Below, in pieces: positions 22,903-31,670 of a stretch of DNA of 42,874 nucleotides. The translations under genes were made by a program, and so were the position numbers. The notes under the pieces are model-generated. The model was not told the DNA's origin. It was given only the letters and a program-made list of their open reading frames with translations, and made no database searches. This DNA comes from an uncultured Pseudomonadota bacterium. GTDB taxonomy: Bacteria; Myxococcota_A; UBA796; SXON01. The DNA lies in the NCBI GenBank assembly GCA_903921785.1, contig CAIXRH010000090.1, positions 1 to 42,874 on the forward strand. Reading direction: 5' to 3'. How positions within the stretch are numbered: the first letter of the stretch is position 1; the number at the start of each line of letters is the position of its first letter.

Positions 22903-25554
22903 ATGTTCGCCCTGCTCCTCGCCTGCGTCGATCCGCTCTCCGTGCACTTCGACAGCCCGGCCGACGGGGCGGTCGTCGCGTCCGGCGCGCCGGTGCCCTT
23001 GGTGGTCGGCGTGTTCGGCACGGATGATCTCGACGCGTTGGACCTGGTTTTCACCGCAGAGGGAGTGGCGCTCGACGGCGAGTGGTCCCAGGACGCAGCC
23101 AAGAACACGGTCACGCTGACGGCGACGGCGTTCACCGCCGGCGCGGTGACCGTGGCGGTGAAGGCGGCGACCGAGGCCGGCGCCACCGCGGAAGACTCGG
23201 TGTCGTTCACCGTGCTCGACAACCAGGCGCCGACCGTCACGTTCTTGGCGCCGGGCGCCGCGGTGGTGGCGGACACGCCCTTCGAGGTGCGCGCGCAGAT
23301 CGTCGATCCTGACGCGGTGTCCGGGCGGGGCTACACCCTCGCCTGGGGCGGCGACGCGGCCACGGCGCCGGGCGCGCCGGGGTCGACCAGCGCGCCGGGG
23401 GAGGTGCACTTCGTCCATCCGGGGTTGCCCGTAGGAGCCTTCGAGCTCTCGCTGGGGGTCACGGACGGGTTTGGCGGGATGGGCAGCGCCACCGTGGACG
23501 GCACCTCAGGTGACGGCGACGCCGATGGGGACGGTCACGCTGACCTCCTCATCGGCGGGGACGACTGCGACGACAACGACGCCGAGGTCTTCCCCAGCGC
23601 GCCCGAGCACTGCGACGGCATCGACGAAGATTGTGACGGCATGGCCGACGACCACCCGGTGGACGGCGCGACCTGGTTCACCGACGCGGACGGCGACGGC
23701 TACGGCGACCCCGCCACGGAGTCCAGCGGCTGCGACGGCAGCGGCACGGGCGCGACCGTGGGCGGCGACTGCGACGACGGCGACCGCAACGTGAACCCCG
23801 GCGCGCCGGAGCAGTGCGCCAACGGCGCCGACGACGACTGCGATGGCATCGTCGACACCGACGCTTCGACCTCGATCAAGCAGTGGAGCGACGCCGACGG
23901 AGACGGCTACGGGCGCGGCGCCGCCGTCACCGACTGCGCGGTGCTCGACGGCTACGCCACCGCCACTGGCGACTGCGACGACACGGACGCGGCCGTGAAC
24001 CCCGGCGCCGCCGAGGTCTGCGACGCGGCCGACACCGACGAAGACTGCGACGGCGCCGCGGATGACGACGACACCGCCCCGACCGGAACCACCACCTTCT
24101 ACGCGGACACCGACCGCGATGGCCATGGCGACGCCGCGGCCACGGCGAAGCGCTGCGACGCAGTCGCGGGCTGGGTCGCCAAGGCCGACGACTGCGACGA
24201 CGGAGAGTCCGCCGCGTGGACCGGCGCCACCGAGGTCTGCGAAGACGGCGTGGACAATGACTGTTCGGGCGGAGACGGGGCCTGCGCGCTCTCCGGTACG
24301 GTCGACCTCTCCACGGCGGACGCCAAGCTGACCGGCGCGGGCGCCTTGGCGATGGCCGGCGCGGCGGTGGACGGCGCGGGCGACCGCGACGGCGACGGCC
24401 TCGCCGACCTGGTGATCGGCGCCTGGAGCTACGGCACCGGCGGCACCGTCTACCTGGTGGACGGCGGGTCGCTCGCGTCCGGATCGCTGTCCACGGCGAC
24501 GGCGATCACCGCGGAGGCTGCCAACGACGAGCTGGGGACCGCGGTCGCCGGGTGCGGCGACGTGGGCACCGACGGCAAGGACGACGTGGTCTTCTCCGCG
24601 CCTGCCAACGGCTCCGGGAAGGGGGCGGTGTACTTGTGGAGCGGCTCCAAGGGCGCCGGCGCGGCGTCCGCCGCGAGCGACGAGGTGGACGGCGCGAGCG
24701 GCGAGGCCTTGGGCACCGCGCTCGCGTGCGGCGCGGACGTCAACGGCGACGGCAAGGTGGATGTGCTCGCCGGGGCGCCGGGCGGCAACGCGGCCTACCT
24801 GTACGACGCCGCCACCCTCACGAAGTGGGCGAAGCTCACCGGCGGCACCGGCGCCGCCACCGCCGTGGCGTTCGTCCCGGACACCGATGGCGACGGCGTC
24901 GACGACCTGCTGGTGGGCGAAGACGCCGCCGACAAAGCCTGGCTTGTCCTCGGCGCGTCCAGCCTCGGCAACACCACCCTCTCCTCCGGGGCAGACGCCG
25001 CCTACACCGCCGAGTCCTCAGGCGACAGCGCGGGGACGGCCGTCGCCGGCCTCGGCGACGTGGACGGCGACGGCTACGGGGACCTCGGGGTGGGCGCTCC
25101 GGAGAACGACAGCGCGGGGAGCGCGGCCGGCAGCGCCTACGTCGTCTTTGGAAAGGCCACGCCCAAGTCCACGAAGCTCTCCTCCGCCGACGCCATCCTC
25201 CGGGGCATCGATGCTTCCGACCGCGCCGGCTACACCCTCGCCGGCCCCGGCGACGCCGACGGCGACGGCTTCGCGGACGTGCTGGTCGGCGCGTACTACG
25301 ACGAAGCCGGCGGCACCGGAGCGGGGGCGGCGTACCTGCTCTACGGGGCGTCGGCGTTCGCCTCCGCGAGCCTCTCGGCCGCGGACGCCACCTTCCTCGG
25401 CGAGACCACCGGCGACTCGGCGAGCCAGGGCCTCGGCTTCGCCGGCGACGTGGATGGGGATGGCACCGACGACCTGATCGTTGGCGCCCCGAGCGAGGCG
25501 ACCGCGGGGGGGGCCGCGGGCGCCGCCTACGTGATCTTCGGCGGCGCCTACTGA
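22903..25554 (+). CDS. MopE-type / FG-GAP repeat surface lipoprotein (larger paralogue)
   Basis: An 883-residue lipoprotein. The signal peptide is only seven residues (MFALLLAC, Cys at 8) with no basic residue. Residues 10 to about 200 look like one or two Ig-like beta-sandwich domains. Four to five MopE-like repeats (about 205-465) follow, with DADGDGYGD, GDCDD, NPGA and DCDG elements and paired cysteines. The rest (about 470-883) is FG-GAP units predicted to form a beta-propeller. It shares this order of MopE then FG-GAP modules with the gene at 4687 but has the extra N-terminal domains. Likely a cell-surface, calcium-binding adhesin-like protein. Confidence 0.87.
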   Translation: MFALLLACVDPLSVHFDSPADGAVVASGAPVPLVVGVFGTDDLDALDLVFTAEGVALDGEWSQDAAKNTVTLTATAFTAGAVTVAVKAATEAGATAEDSVSFTVLDNQAPTVTFLAPGAAVVADTPFEVRAQIVDPDAVSGRGYTLAWGGDAATAPGAPGSTSAPGEVHFVHPGLPVGAFELSLGVTDGFGGMGSATVDGTSGDGDADGDGHADLLIGGDDCDDNDAEVFPSAPEHCDGIDEDCDGMADDHPVDGATWFTDADGDGYGDPATESSGCDGSGTGATVGGDCDDGDRNVNPGAPEQCANGADDDCDGIVDTDASTSIKQWSDADGDGYGRGAAVTDCAVLDGYATATGDCDDTDAAVNPGAAEVCDAADTDEDCDGAADDDDTAPTGTTTFYADTDRDGHGDAAATAKRCDAVAGWVAKADDCDDGESAAWTGATEVCEDGVDNDCSGGDGACALSGTVDLSTADAKLTGAGALAMAGAAVDGAGDRDGDGLADLVIGAWSYGTGGTVYLVDGGSLASGSLSTATAITAEAANDELGTAVAGCGDVGTDGKDDVVFSAPANGSGKGAVYLWSGSKGAGAASAASDEVDGASGEALGTALACGADVNGDGKVDVLAGAPGGNAAYLYDAATLTKWAKLTGGTGAATAVAFVPDTDGDGVDDLLVGEDAADKAWLVLGASSLGNTTLSSGADAAYTAESSGDSAGTAVAGLGDVDGDGYGDLGVGAPENDSAGSAAGSAYVVFGKATPKSTKLSSADAILRGIDASDRAGYTLAGPGDADGDGFADVLVGAYYDEAGGTGAGAAYLLYGASAFASASLSAADATFLGETTGDSASQGLGFAGDVDGDGTDDLIVGAPSEATAGGAAGAAYVIFGGAY

Positions 25555-25561
25555 GCCGGCC

Positions 25562-26215
25562 CTACTGCTGCTGGTACGCGGCCTTGTAGAAGTAGTAGCT
25601 GCTGCCATCGTCGCAGCCGATCTGGCCGCCATGCCAGCCGCCGTCCTTCACCGAGCTCGTGTCCTGCAGGGTGCAGGTCTTGCCGATGATCGAGGCCTTG
25701 TCGCTGTAGTAGGCGTCGTCCGGAGCGACGTCGAGGATCTTCACGCGGCTGCCCGAGGGGAGCTCGGTGAGCGTGGCGCCGGCCGGCGGCGGGCCGCCGG
25801 GGGGGGTGGGCGTGGTGGGGGTCGGCGCGACGGCGCCGATGGGGCCGCCGGGGTTCGGGCCGAGGTCTTCGTAGGCGGCGTTGTAGAAGTAGTACGTGGA
25901 ACCGTCGGTGCAGTGCACGCCGCCGCCGTGCCAGTCGCCGTCGTAGTAGGTGCTCTCGGTGTCGGTGACGCAGGTCTTGCCGATGATCGTCGCCTTGTCG
26001 GCGACGTAGGCATCATCGGGGCCGATGTCGAGGATCTTGACCTTCTCGCCCGCCGGGACCGAGGCGTGGGCCTTGGTGCCCGTGCCGGCGCCGACGCCGC
26101 CGACGTCCGGAACGTTGATCCCTTCCTTCTCCAGCTGTTCGGCGAGGTCCCCCCCGCAGCAGCAGCAGGCGCCAGCGGCGAAGACGAGGACGGACACGGG
26201 GAGGAGGAGCTTCAC
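25562..26215 (-). CDS. lipoprotein with two copies of an unrecognised Cys-containing domain
   Basis: A 217-residue lipoprotein from GTG 26215 (a GTG six bases earlier is possible). The signal peptide MKLLLPVSVLVFAAGAC ends in four consecutive cysteines (17-20). The mature part holds two near-identical domains at about 59-116 and 158-214, each with VKILD, PDDAY, IIGKTC, a WHGG motif, a second cysteine and DGSxYYFYxAAY, separated by a Pro/Gly/Thr-rich linker of about 40 residues. Each copy has two cysteines, likely a disulfide. It converges on the MopE-type gene with 7 bases between them. No known family was recognised. Confidence 0.8.
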   Translation of the reverse strand: MKLLLPVSVLVFAAGACCCCGGDLAEQLEKEGINVPDVGGVGAGTGTKAHASVPAGEKVKILDIGPDDAYVADKATIIGKTCVTDTESTYYDGDWHGGGVHCTDGSTYYFYNAAYEDLGPNPGGPIGAVAPTPTTPTPPGGPPPAGATLTELPSGSRVKILDVAPDDAYYSDKASIIGKTCTLQDTSSVKDGGWHGGQIGCDDGSSYYFYKAAYQQQ

Positions 26216-26303
26216 GGACACACCCGGGGGAGAGCGCGGCGCATAACCCGAACTTCCCGAGTTGCCCGCCAGCGGGTTAGGGCGGAACCCACGAGGGGCG
26301 ACG

Positions 26304-26663
26304 ATGGCCACGAAGAAGACGCCGGCCTCGGCCGGGGGCGCGCCCCCGGCGGGCGGCCCGAAGAAGCGAGCGAAGCAGGGGGAGACGGTCACGGCGGCCC
26401 AGCAGGTCGCAGTGGGGGCCACGGCGTCGGAGGCGGCCACGGCCGCGGCGGTCGAGGCGCCCACGGCGGCGCCAGAAGCGCCGACCGTGGTTGCGGCAGC
26501 GGTGCCGACGCTTGCGGAGCCCCCCGCGGCGCCTGAGACGGCCGCGCCGCCGGCGCCCTCTCGCGACGACGTGGCGCGGCGGGCCTACGAAATCTGGCTC
26601 TCCCGCGGCGGCCCGGCCTTCGCCAACTGGGTGGAGGCCGAGCGGCAGCTCGCGCGGCGGTGA
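26304..26663 (+). CDS. DUF2934-domain protein
   Basis: A 119-residue protein. A Lys-rich start and an Ala/Pro/Thr-rich disordered middle (about 1-85) are followed by a DUF2934 domain at the C-terminus (VARRAYEIWLSRGG to WVEAERQL). DUF2934 is a short helical domain of unknown function. ATG 26304 has a weak purine-rich sequence upstream. The gene is divergent from the duplicated-domain lipoprotein and convergent with recA. Confidence 0.8.
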   Translation: MATKKTPASAGGAPPAGGPKKRAKQGETVTAAQQVAVGATASEAATAAAVEAPTAAPEAPTVVAAAVPTLAEPPAAPETAAPPAPSRDDVARRAYEIWLSRGGPAFANWVEAERQLARR

Positions 26664-26669
26664 GCCAAA

Positions 26670-26710
26670 GCCGCCGCCCCGCTCCCCCATCCCTGGAGCG
26701 GAGCGGCGGC
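26670..26710. terminator. bidirectional terminator between the DUF2934 gene and recA
   Basis: A 16-base stem (arms 26670-26685 and 26695-26710, one mismatch) encloses a 9-base loop. It sits seven bases after the DUF2934 stop codon and six before the recA stop, so it can serve both genes. No long T-run follows on either strand. Confidence 0.65.
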
Positions 26711-26716
26711 AAGGGA

Positions 26717-27724
26717 TCACGCCTCGGCGGCCGCGGCCACCGCGTCGGCGCGGAGCTTGCCGCGGAGCAGGTCCACGGCGTCGGGGTGGGTGTCGAGGTG
26801 GTCGACGAGGCGGTCGCGTCCCGGGCCCACCTTGGCGTCGCCGAGGAGGTACCAGGAGCCGTTGCGGCTGAGCGCGCCCTGCGACTCGGCGAGGTCGATC
26901 ACCTCGCCAGTGGTGTGGATGCCGCGGCCGAAGAGGATGTCGAATTCGACGACCTTGAACGGCGGCGCGTGCTTGTTCTTGACCACCTTCACCCGGGTGT
27001 GGGCGCCGATCGCCTGCTCGTCCTTCTTCAGCGTGGTGGCGCGGCGCACCTCCAGGCGCACGCTGGAGTAGTACTTCAGCGCGTTGCCGCCGGTGGTGAC
27101 CTCGCTCGGCCCGAAGACCACGCCGATCTTCTGGCGGACCTGGTTGATGAAGATCACCGTGGTGTTGGTGCGGGAGACGATGGGCACGAGCTTGCGCATC
27201 GCCTTGGACATCATCCGGGCGTGGCTGCCGACCTGCAGATCGCCCATCTCGCCCTCGAGCTCGGCCTTGGGCACGAGCGCGGCCACCGAGTCCACGACGA
27301 TGAGGTCGATCGCGGCGGAGCGCACCAGCGCCTCGACGATGTCGAGCGCCTGCTCGCCGTCGTCGGGCTGGGAGATGAGCAGCTCGGGGAGCTTCACGCC
27401 GAGGCGGGCAGCGTAGGCGGGGTCGAGGGCGTGCTCGGCGTCCACGAACGCGGCGGTGCCGCCGACCTTCTGCACCTCGGCCATGGCGTGGAGGGTCAGC
27501 GTGGTCTTGCCGCTGGCTTCGGGTCCGTAGATCTCGATGATCCGGCCGCGGGGGTACCCGCCGACGCCGAGGGCGAGGTCGAGGCCGATGCTGCCGGTGC
27601 GGATCACCTCCACCGCCTCGGCGGGGCCGTCCAGGCGCATGATCGCGCCCTTCCCGAACTGCTTTTCGATGGTGGCGAGGGCGGCGCTGAGCGCCGCCCG
27701 CTTGGACGTGGACTCTGAGGACAT
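26717..27724 (-). CDS. recA: recombinase RecA
   Basis: A 335-residue RecA. The Walker A motif GPEASGKT is at 67-74, the [10 protein letters not shown] Walker B region follows, and the C-terminal domain is complete. RecA forms ATP-dependent filaments on single-stranded DNA for strand exchange and triggers LexA cleavage. It starts at ATG 27724 with an AGGAG sequence seven bases upstream, 63 bases after the DUF3006-like gene, so it is probably the last gene of the yifB operon. No LexA-box-like palindrome was seen directly before it. Confidence 0.97.
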   Translation of the reverse strand: MSSESTSKRAALSAALATIEKQFGKGAIMRLDGPAEAVEVIRTGSIGLDLALGVGGYPRGRIIEIYGPEASGKTTLTLHAMAEVQKVGGTAAFVDAEHALDPAYAARLGVKLPELLISQPDDGEQALDIVEALVRSAAIDLIVVDSVAALVPKAELEGEMGDLQVGSHARMMSKAMRKLVPIVSRTNTTVIFINQVRQKIGVVFGPSEVTTGGNALKYYSSVRLEVRRATTLKKDEQAIGAHTRVKVVKNKHAPPFKVVEFDILFGRGIHTTGEVIDLAESQGALSRNGSWYLLGDAKVGPGRDRLVDHLDTHPDAVDLLRGKLRADAVAAAAEA

Positions 27725-27787
27725 GAGGACTCCTGGGTCTCTGCCCGGCCGGACCCGACCCATTCGGGCGCCGCCGGGCGCGAGGGT

Positions 27788-28084
27788 TCAGCGGGGGGAC
27801 GGCGACGCCGGGGCGGTGGGCACGGGCGCCGTCGAGGCGAGCGCGGGCGAAGTGAGCGCGGGCGAAGCGGGCGTCTGGGACGCGAATGGGGGCGCCGGGC
27901 GCCCGGGCACAGGCGGCGCCGTCGCCGCCTCACTCCCGTCGCGCGTGGCGCAGAGGCGCAGGCGGTCGCCTTCGTGGACGTCCGCGAGGCCGGGCATGTC
28001 CACCAGGGCGCCGGCGATCTCCACCACCGCCACCTCGTCTTCGACGCGGTCCACGACGAGCGGAAGGTCAAAGCAGAAGATCAC
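27788..28084 (-). CDS. DUF3006-like small protein with a Pro/Ala-rich tail
   Basis: A 98-residue protein starting at GTG 28084, overlapping the yifB stop (GTGA). Residues 1 to about 50 read as a small beta-barrel: VVDRVEDEVAVVEIAG, then VDMPGLADVHEGDRLRL, close to the DUF3006 pattern (VDRxEGDxAVxE, then EGDxL). The rest is a Pro/Ala/Thr-rich low-complexity tail. HypC was considered but the N-terminal Met-Cys motif is absent. It lies between yifB and recA and is likely co-transcribed. Confidence 0.65.
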   Translation of the reverse strand: MIFCFDLPLVVDRVEDEVAVVEIAGALVDMPGLADVHEGDRLRLCATRDGSEAATAPPVPGRPAPPFASQTPASPALTSPALASTAPVPTAPASPSPR

Positions 28085-29592
28085 GGCACCACCTCCTCTT
28101 CGCCGTCGAAGCGGAGGGTGAGCGCGCGGTCCACGTGCTGGACCTCCACGCGGGCGGCGCCGTCGAGGTCGGCGACGGTACGGGCGACGCGGAGGATGCG
28201 GCGGCTCACCCGCGCGCTCGTCCCCGCGACCTCCGCATGGGCGACGAGGTGGCGCAGCGCCGGCTCGGTCGGGTCGGCCAGCGGGACCACCTCGTCCGCG
28301 GCGACGGCGGCGTTGGTCCGGCCGCCGTTGCGGAGGTGCTGGCGAGCCCGCGCGTGCAGCACCCGCTCTCGCACGGCCGCGCTGCACTCGCCGGGCTTCG
28401 ACGCGAACAGCTCCGCCGGCTCCACCGGGCTGAGCACCACGCGGAGGTCGATGCGGTCCACGATGGGGCCGCTGAGCTGCCCGCGGTAGCGCATCCGCGC
28501 CGACGGGCTGCACATGCAGGCGCGGGTGGGGTGGCCGGCGTACCCGCAAGGGCAGGGGTTTGCGGCGGCGACCAGGGCGAAGCTCGCCGGGAACGACACC
28601 CGCCCCCCGACCCGCGACACCACCACCTTCCGATCTTCGAGCGGCGCCCGGAGCGCCTCGCGCACGTCACGGCGGAACTCGGGGAATTCGTCGAGGAAGA
28701 GCACGCCGTGGTGGGCGAGGGAGGCTTCGCCGGGCCGCAGGTCGGCGCCGCCCACCATCGCCGCCGCGCTGGCGCTGTGGTGGGGCGCCCGGAACGGCCG
28801 CGAGGTGACGAGCCCCGACTCGGCGCGCCGCAGTCCGGCCGCCGAGTGGATCCGCGTACACTCCAGCCCCTCGGCGTGAGTCAGCGGCGGGAGGATGCCG
28901 GGGAGGCGGGCGGCGAGCATCGTCTTCCCGCAGCCCGGCGGCCCCTCGAAGAGCAGGTTGTGCCCGCCGGCCGCGGCGACCTCGAGCGCGGCGCGGGCTT
29001 CGAGCTGCCCCTGGACGTCGCGGAGGTCGAGCGCGTCCGGATCGGGCAGCGGCGCGGCGTGGGCGGCGAGCGGGAGGTCGCCCGAGCCGTTGAGGAAGTC
29101 CACGACGTCGCGGAGGGTGTGGCTGGTGCGCACGTCGAGCCGCTCGACGAGGGCGCCCTCGGCGCCGTTGGCGGCGGGGAGGACGCAGCCTTCGAACTGG
29201 CCATCCCGGGCAGCGCAGGCGATGGAGAGGGCGCCGCGGACCGGCCGCAACTCGCCGCTGAGCGAGAGCTCGCCGGCGAAACACCAGCGGGCGGCGCGGG
29301 CCTTGTCCACCACGCCGGAGGCGGCCAGGATCGCGAGCGCCATCGGCAGATCGAACCCGGTGCCGTCCTTGCGGAGGTCGGCGGGCGCGAGGCTGATGAC
29401 CACGCGGTACCGGGGGAACTCAAACCCCGAGGCGAGGATCGCGCTGCGCACCCGTTCGGCGGCTTCGCGCACGCTCGGCGACGGAAGCCCCACGATCGCC
29501 ACCGAAGGCAGCCGCCGCAGGAGGTCCACCTCCACGGACACCAGCACCGCGTCCACCCCGACCAGCACCGCCCCTGTGACCAAGCCCGGCAT
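28081..29592 (-). CDS. comM: YifB/ComM-type AAA+ ATPase
   Basis: A 503-residue protein matching the YifB/ComM family of magnesium-chelatase-like ATPases. The N-terminal Lon-like domain has VEVDLLRRLPSVAIVGLP; the ATPase has the Walker A GPPGCGKTML and the Walker B region GVLFLDEFPEF; ANPCPCGY and a cysteine-containing insert (TRACMC) follow, then the conserved YRGQLSGPIVDRIDL. ComM is a branch-migration helicase acting with RecA during natural transformation. ATG 29592 was chosen over GTG 29598 because GAGG lies five bases upstream. A near-consensus sigma-54 promoter precedes it. Confidence 0.92.
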   Translation of the reverse strand: MPGLVTGAVLVGVDAVLVSVEVDLLRRLPSVAIVGLPSPSVREAAERVRSAILASGFEFPRYRVVISLAPADLRKDGTGFDLPMALAILAASGVVDKARAARWCFAGELSLSGELRPVRGALSIACAARDGQFEGCVLPAANGAEGALVERLDVRTSHTLRDVVDFLNGSGDLPLAAHAAPLPDPDALDLRDVQGQLEARAALEVAAAGGHNLLFEGPPGCGKTMLAARLPGILPPLTHAEGLECTRIHSAAGLRRAESGLVTSRPFRAPHHSASAAAMVGGADLRPGEASLAHHGVLFLDEFPEFRRDVREALRAPLEDRKVVVSRVGGRVSFPASFALVAAANPCPCGYAGHPTRACMCSPSARMRYRGQLSGPIVDRIDLRVVLSPVEPAELFASKPGECSAAVRERVLHARARQHLRNGGRTNAAVAADEVVPLADPTEPALRHLVAHAEVAGTSARVSRRILRVARTVADLDGAARVEVQHVDRALTLRFDGEEEVVP

Positions 29593-29615
29593 ACGCACCT
29601 CGCCCCGGCCGCCGT

Positions 29616-29631
29616 TGCCAGCGCCGTGCCA
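29616..29631 (-). promoter_or_regulatory. candidate sigma-54 promoter of the yifB-recA operon
   Basis: The minus strand reads TGGCACG-N4-TGGCA, differing from the RpoN consensus at one base, with correct GG-N10-GC spacing. Transcription would start near 29605, about 13 bases before the ATG at 29592, leaving room for the GAGG ribosome binding site. Confidence 0.45.
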
Positions 29632-29734
29632 GGGGCAAGTGTCCGGGATCGTTGGAGGTGGGCGTGCCGGCGGCGGCGACGTCCGTCAGTACGCCGCGGA
29701 CGGCTGTCGGCGACGGGGCGTCAACCCCCCGCGC

Positions 29735-30058
29735 TCAGTCTCCGCGCGCCCGCCGCGCTTCCGGCGCGGTCGGCGGTTCGCCCGCGAGCAGCTTCCGGGT
29801 CTGTTCTTTCCAGACGGCGCGCTGTTTGATGCCGGTCGGGAGGTCCTCGCCGCGGCTCAACAGCGCCTTCCAATCCGCGCGCGCGTGGCCCTTCTCGACG
29901 AGCAGCGGCTTCTCCATCCCGAGCGCGTCTTCCCGGACGGCGGCCGCGGCCTCCAGGGTCCCCACCCGGTCCTGCATCCGCCCGATCATCTCGGAGGTAT
30001 GCGCGACGAACCAGCCGAGCCCGGTCATCACGACCGCCATCCCCACGAGGCTGCGCAT
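29735..30058 (-). CDS. small membrane-anchored protein
   Basis: A 107-residue protein. One hydrophobic helix (about 4-23, VGMAVVMTGLGWFVAH) is followed by a charged, probably coiled-coil region and a basic, Pro-rich end. ATG 30058 has an ideal GGAGG ribosome binding site five bases away, which decides it over the upstream in-frame GTG. It lies 142 bases before yifB on the same strand. Function unknown. Confidence 0.7.
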   Translation of the reverse strand: MRSLVGMAVVMTGLGWFVAHTSEMIGRMQDRVGTLEAAAAVREDALGMEKPLLVEKGHARADWKALLSRGEDLPTGIKQRAVWKEQTRKLLAGEPPTAPEARRARGD

Positions 30059-30233
30059 GATGACCTCCACCCCCGGGATCGGGCGCGGACCCCCACCAGC
30101 TTAGCGAATTCGATCGGTGTCGAGGGGCTGGGGGCGCTCCACCGCCCTTCCCCCCGGTCGGCGTCGGCGGTCGGGGAGCCGCCGGGGCGAGAATGGGGAG
30201 GACGGGGGGCCGCCGCCCGCCGCCGCGACGCAG

Positions 30234-30239
30234 TATGCT
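30234..30239 (+). promoter_or_regulatory. candidate -10 element (TATGCT) of the lipoprotein peptidase gene
   Basis: TATGCT lies 18 bases before the ATG at 30258. The leader would be about 12 bases. No -35 and no Shine-Dalgarno were recognised. Confidence 0.35.
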
Positions 30240-30257
30240 CCCCGGCGTGGTGCGCCG

Positions 30258-31574
30258 ATGACCCTCCTCTACCTGCTCGCCTGCGTCGACAGCCCTGACG
30301 CACTCGACTCCGCCGACCCCGCCGATTCCGGCGACACGGCGGATACCGCTGCCGACGGCTTCGTCGAGGAGGAGGTCCTCTGCGCCGCCCCCGCGGTGGA
30401 CGTCGAGGGGGACGGCCTGGAGTGGTCGGTGACCACGGAGCACTACCGCCTGGACATCGCGGGGTTCGACGAGGCCGAGGCCACGCAGCTCGGCACCCTC
30501 GCGGAGGTCGCGTGGAGCGGGCTGTCCGCGTACTTCCGCGGCGACGTGGACGGTCGGCTGGAGGTCTTCATCGCCGCCGACCAGGCGGGCTTCGCGGCGC
30601 AGCTCGCCGCGGACGGCATCTCCGGCCTGGAGGGCGCGGGCGGCTACTACGACCCCACCACCCGTCGCGCCTACCTCTTCCGGCAGCCCACGGCCTACTA
30701 CAGCCGGGTCCTGATGCTGCACGAGCTCGTGCACCAGTACCAGGACCATCGCAGCGCGATCAGCGGCCTGCCCGGCTGGTATGTCGAGGGGCTGGCGGAG
30801 GCGCTGTCGCGGCACCATTGGGACGGAGAGTGCCTGCAGCTGCGCGTCCGGTCGCTTTTGAGCTGGGAGGACCCCGCGGCTGCCGCGAGCGCGGAGTTGG
30901 ACGCCGCTCCGCCCGATCTGGCCAGCGTGCTCGGCGGCGGCGCGGTGAGCCGGCCCGTTGCCCAGGAGCTCGTGCGGCTGCTCTCCAGCGATCCGGCGCT
31001 GGCGCCGTCGTTCGACGACTGGCGCGCCCGGGTCGCCTCGGGCGCCGTGTCCGCGAGCGACGTCTCGGCCTTCGAGGCCGCGGTCCTCCCGCTCGGCGAC
31101 CTCTCCGACGCGCTCCTGGACTTCGTCCCCCGGGACCAGGAGCCGCTCCGTCCGCTCTACCTGGACTGGATTCCCCAGGCCGCGGACCAGGCCTACGGCT
31201 TCTCGGCGGCCAGCGCGGCGGCCCGGGTCAAGGGCGAGGTCCAGCGGTTCGACATGGAGATCGCCTGGCCCGAGGCGGGCAGCGTGGGCACCGTCTACGG
31301 CTACGACCCCGCCACGGGCGACCTGGAGCTGGCCTTCCTCTCCGCGGACGGCAGCGTCTCCCGCTTCGCCGTGATCGGGGGCGTGGTCACCTGGGACGGG
31401 TACGGCGCCGTGACCGCGGAAGACGCACCTTCCTGGTCCCAGACCGCCGCTGCCGACCACACGACGGTCACCGTGGGCGGCGGCAGCGTGGACCTGCCCC
31501 GGGCGCTGGCGCCCGCCGGGGGCCTCGCGCTCTACGGCGCCGCGGCCGTCTTCTCGGGGTTGAGCTGGGAGTGA
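30258..31574 (+). CDS. lipoprotein zinc metallopeptidase (HEXXH, gluzincin-like)
   Basis: A 438-residue lipoprotein. MTLLYLLAC places the lipidated cysteine at residue 9 with no basic residue, followed by an Asp/Ala/Thr-rich tether to about 33. The peptidase motif HELVHQYQDH gives H155, E156 and H159. WYVEGLAEAL supplies the third zinc ligand, probably E177. This spacing is typical of gluzincin-type peptidases. The C-terminal 170 residues have no recognisable domain. It is expected to act at the outer membrane or cell surface on an unknown protein or peptide. It is transcribed alone. Confidence 0.8.
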   Translation: MTLLYLLACVDSPDALDSADPADSGDTADTAADGFVEEEVLCAAPAVDVEGDGLEWSVTTEHYRLDIAGFDEAEATQLGTLAEVAWSGLSAYFRGDVDGRLEVFIAADQAGFAAQLAADGISGLEGAGGYYDPTTRRAYLFRQPTAYYSRVLMLHELVHQYQDHRSAISGLPGWYVEGLAEALSRHHWDGECLQLRVRSLLSWEDPAAAASAELDAAPPDLASVLGGGAVSRPVAQELVRLLSSDPALAPSFDDWRARVASGAVSASDVSAFEAAVLPLGDLSDALLDFVPRDQEPLRPLYLDWIPQAADQAYGFSAASAAARVKGEVQRFDMEIAWPEAGSVGTVYGYDPATGDLELAFLSADGSVSRFAVIGGVVTWDGYGAVTAEDAPSWSQTAAADHTTVTVGGGSVDLPRALAPAGGLALYGAAAVFSGLSWE

Positions 31575-31670
31575 CGGCGGGCCTGCGGTCGGGCCATTCT
31601 CGCCCCCGCGGCTCCTCGATCGCCGACGCTGGCTGGTGAGAACGCCCGTCCCCCCGGCGCCACCCCCTTC

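Noticed and set aside
27788-28084. HypC-type hydrogenase chaperone
   Set aside because: The obligatory N-terminal Met-Cys and the HypC CxxxP region are absent; the DUF3006-like pattern fits better.
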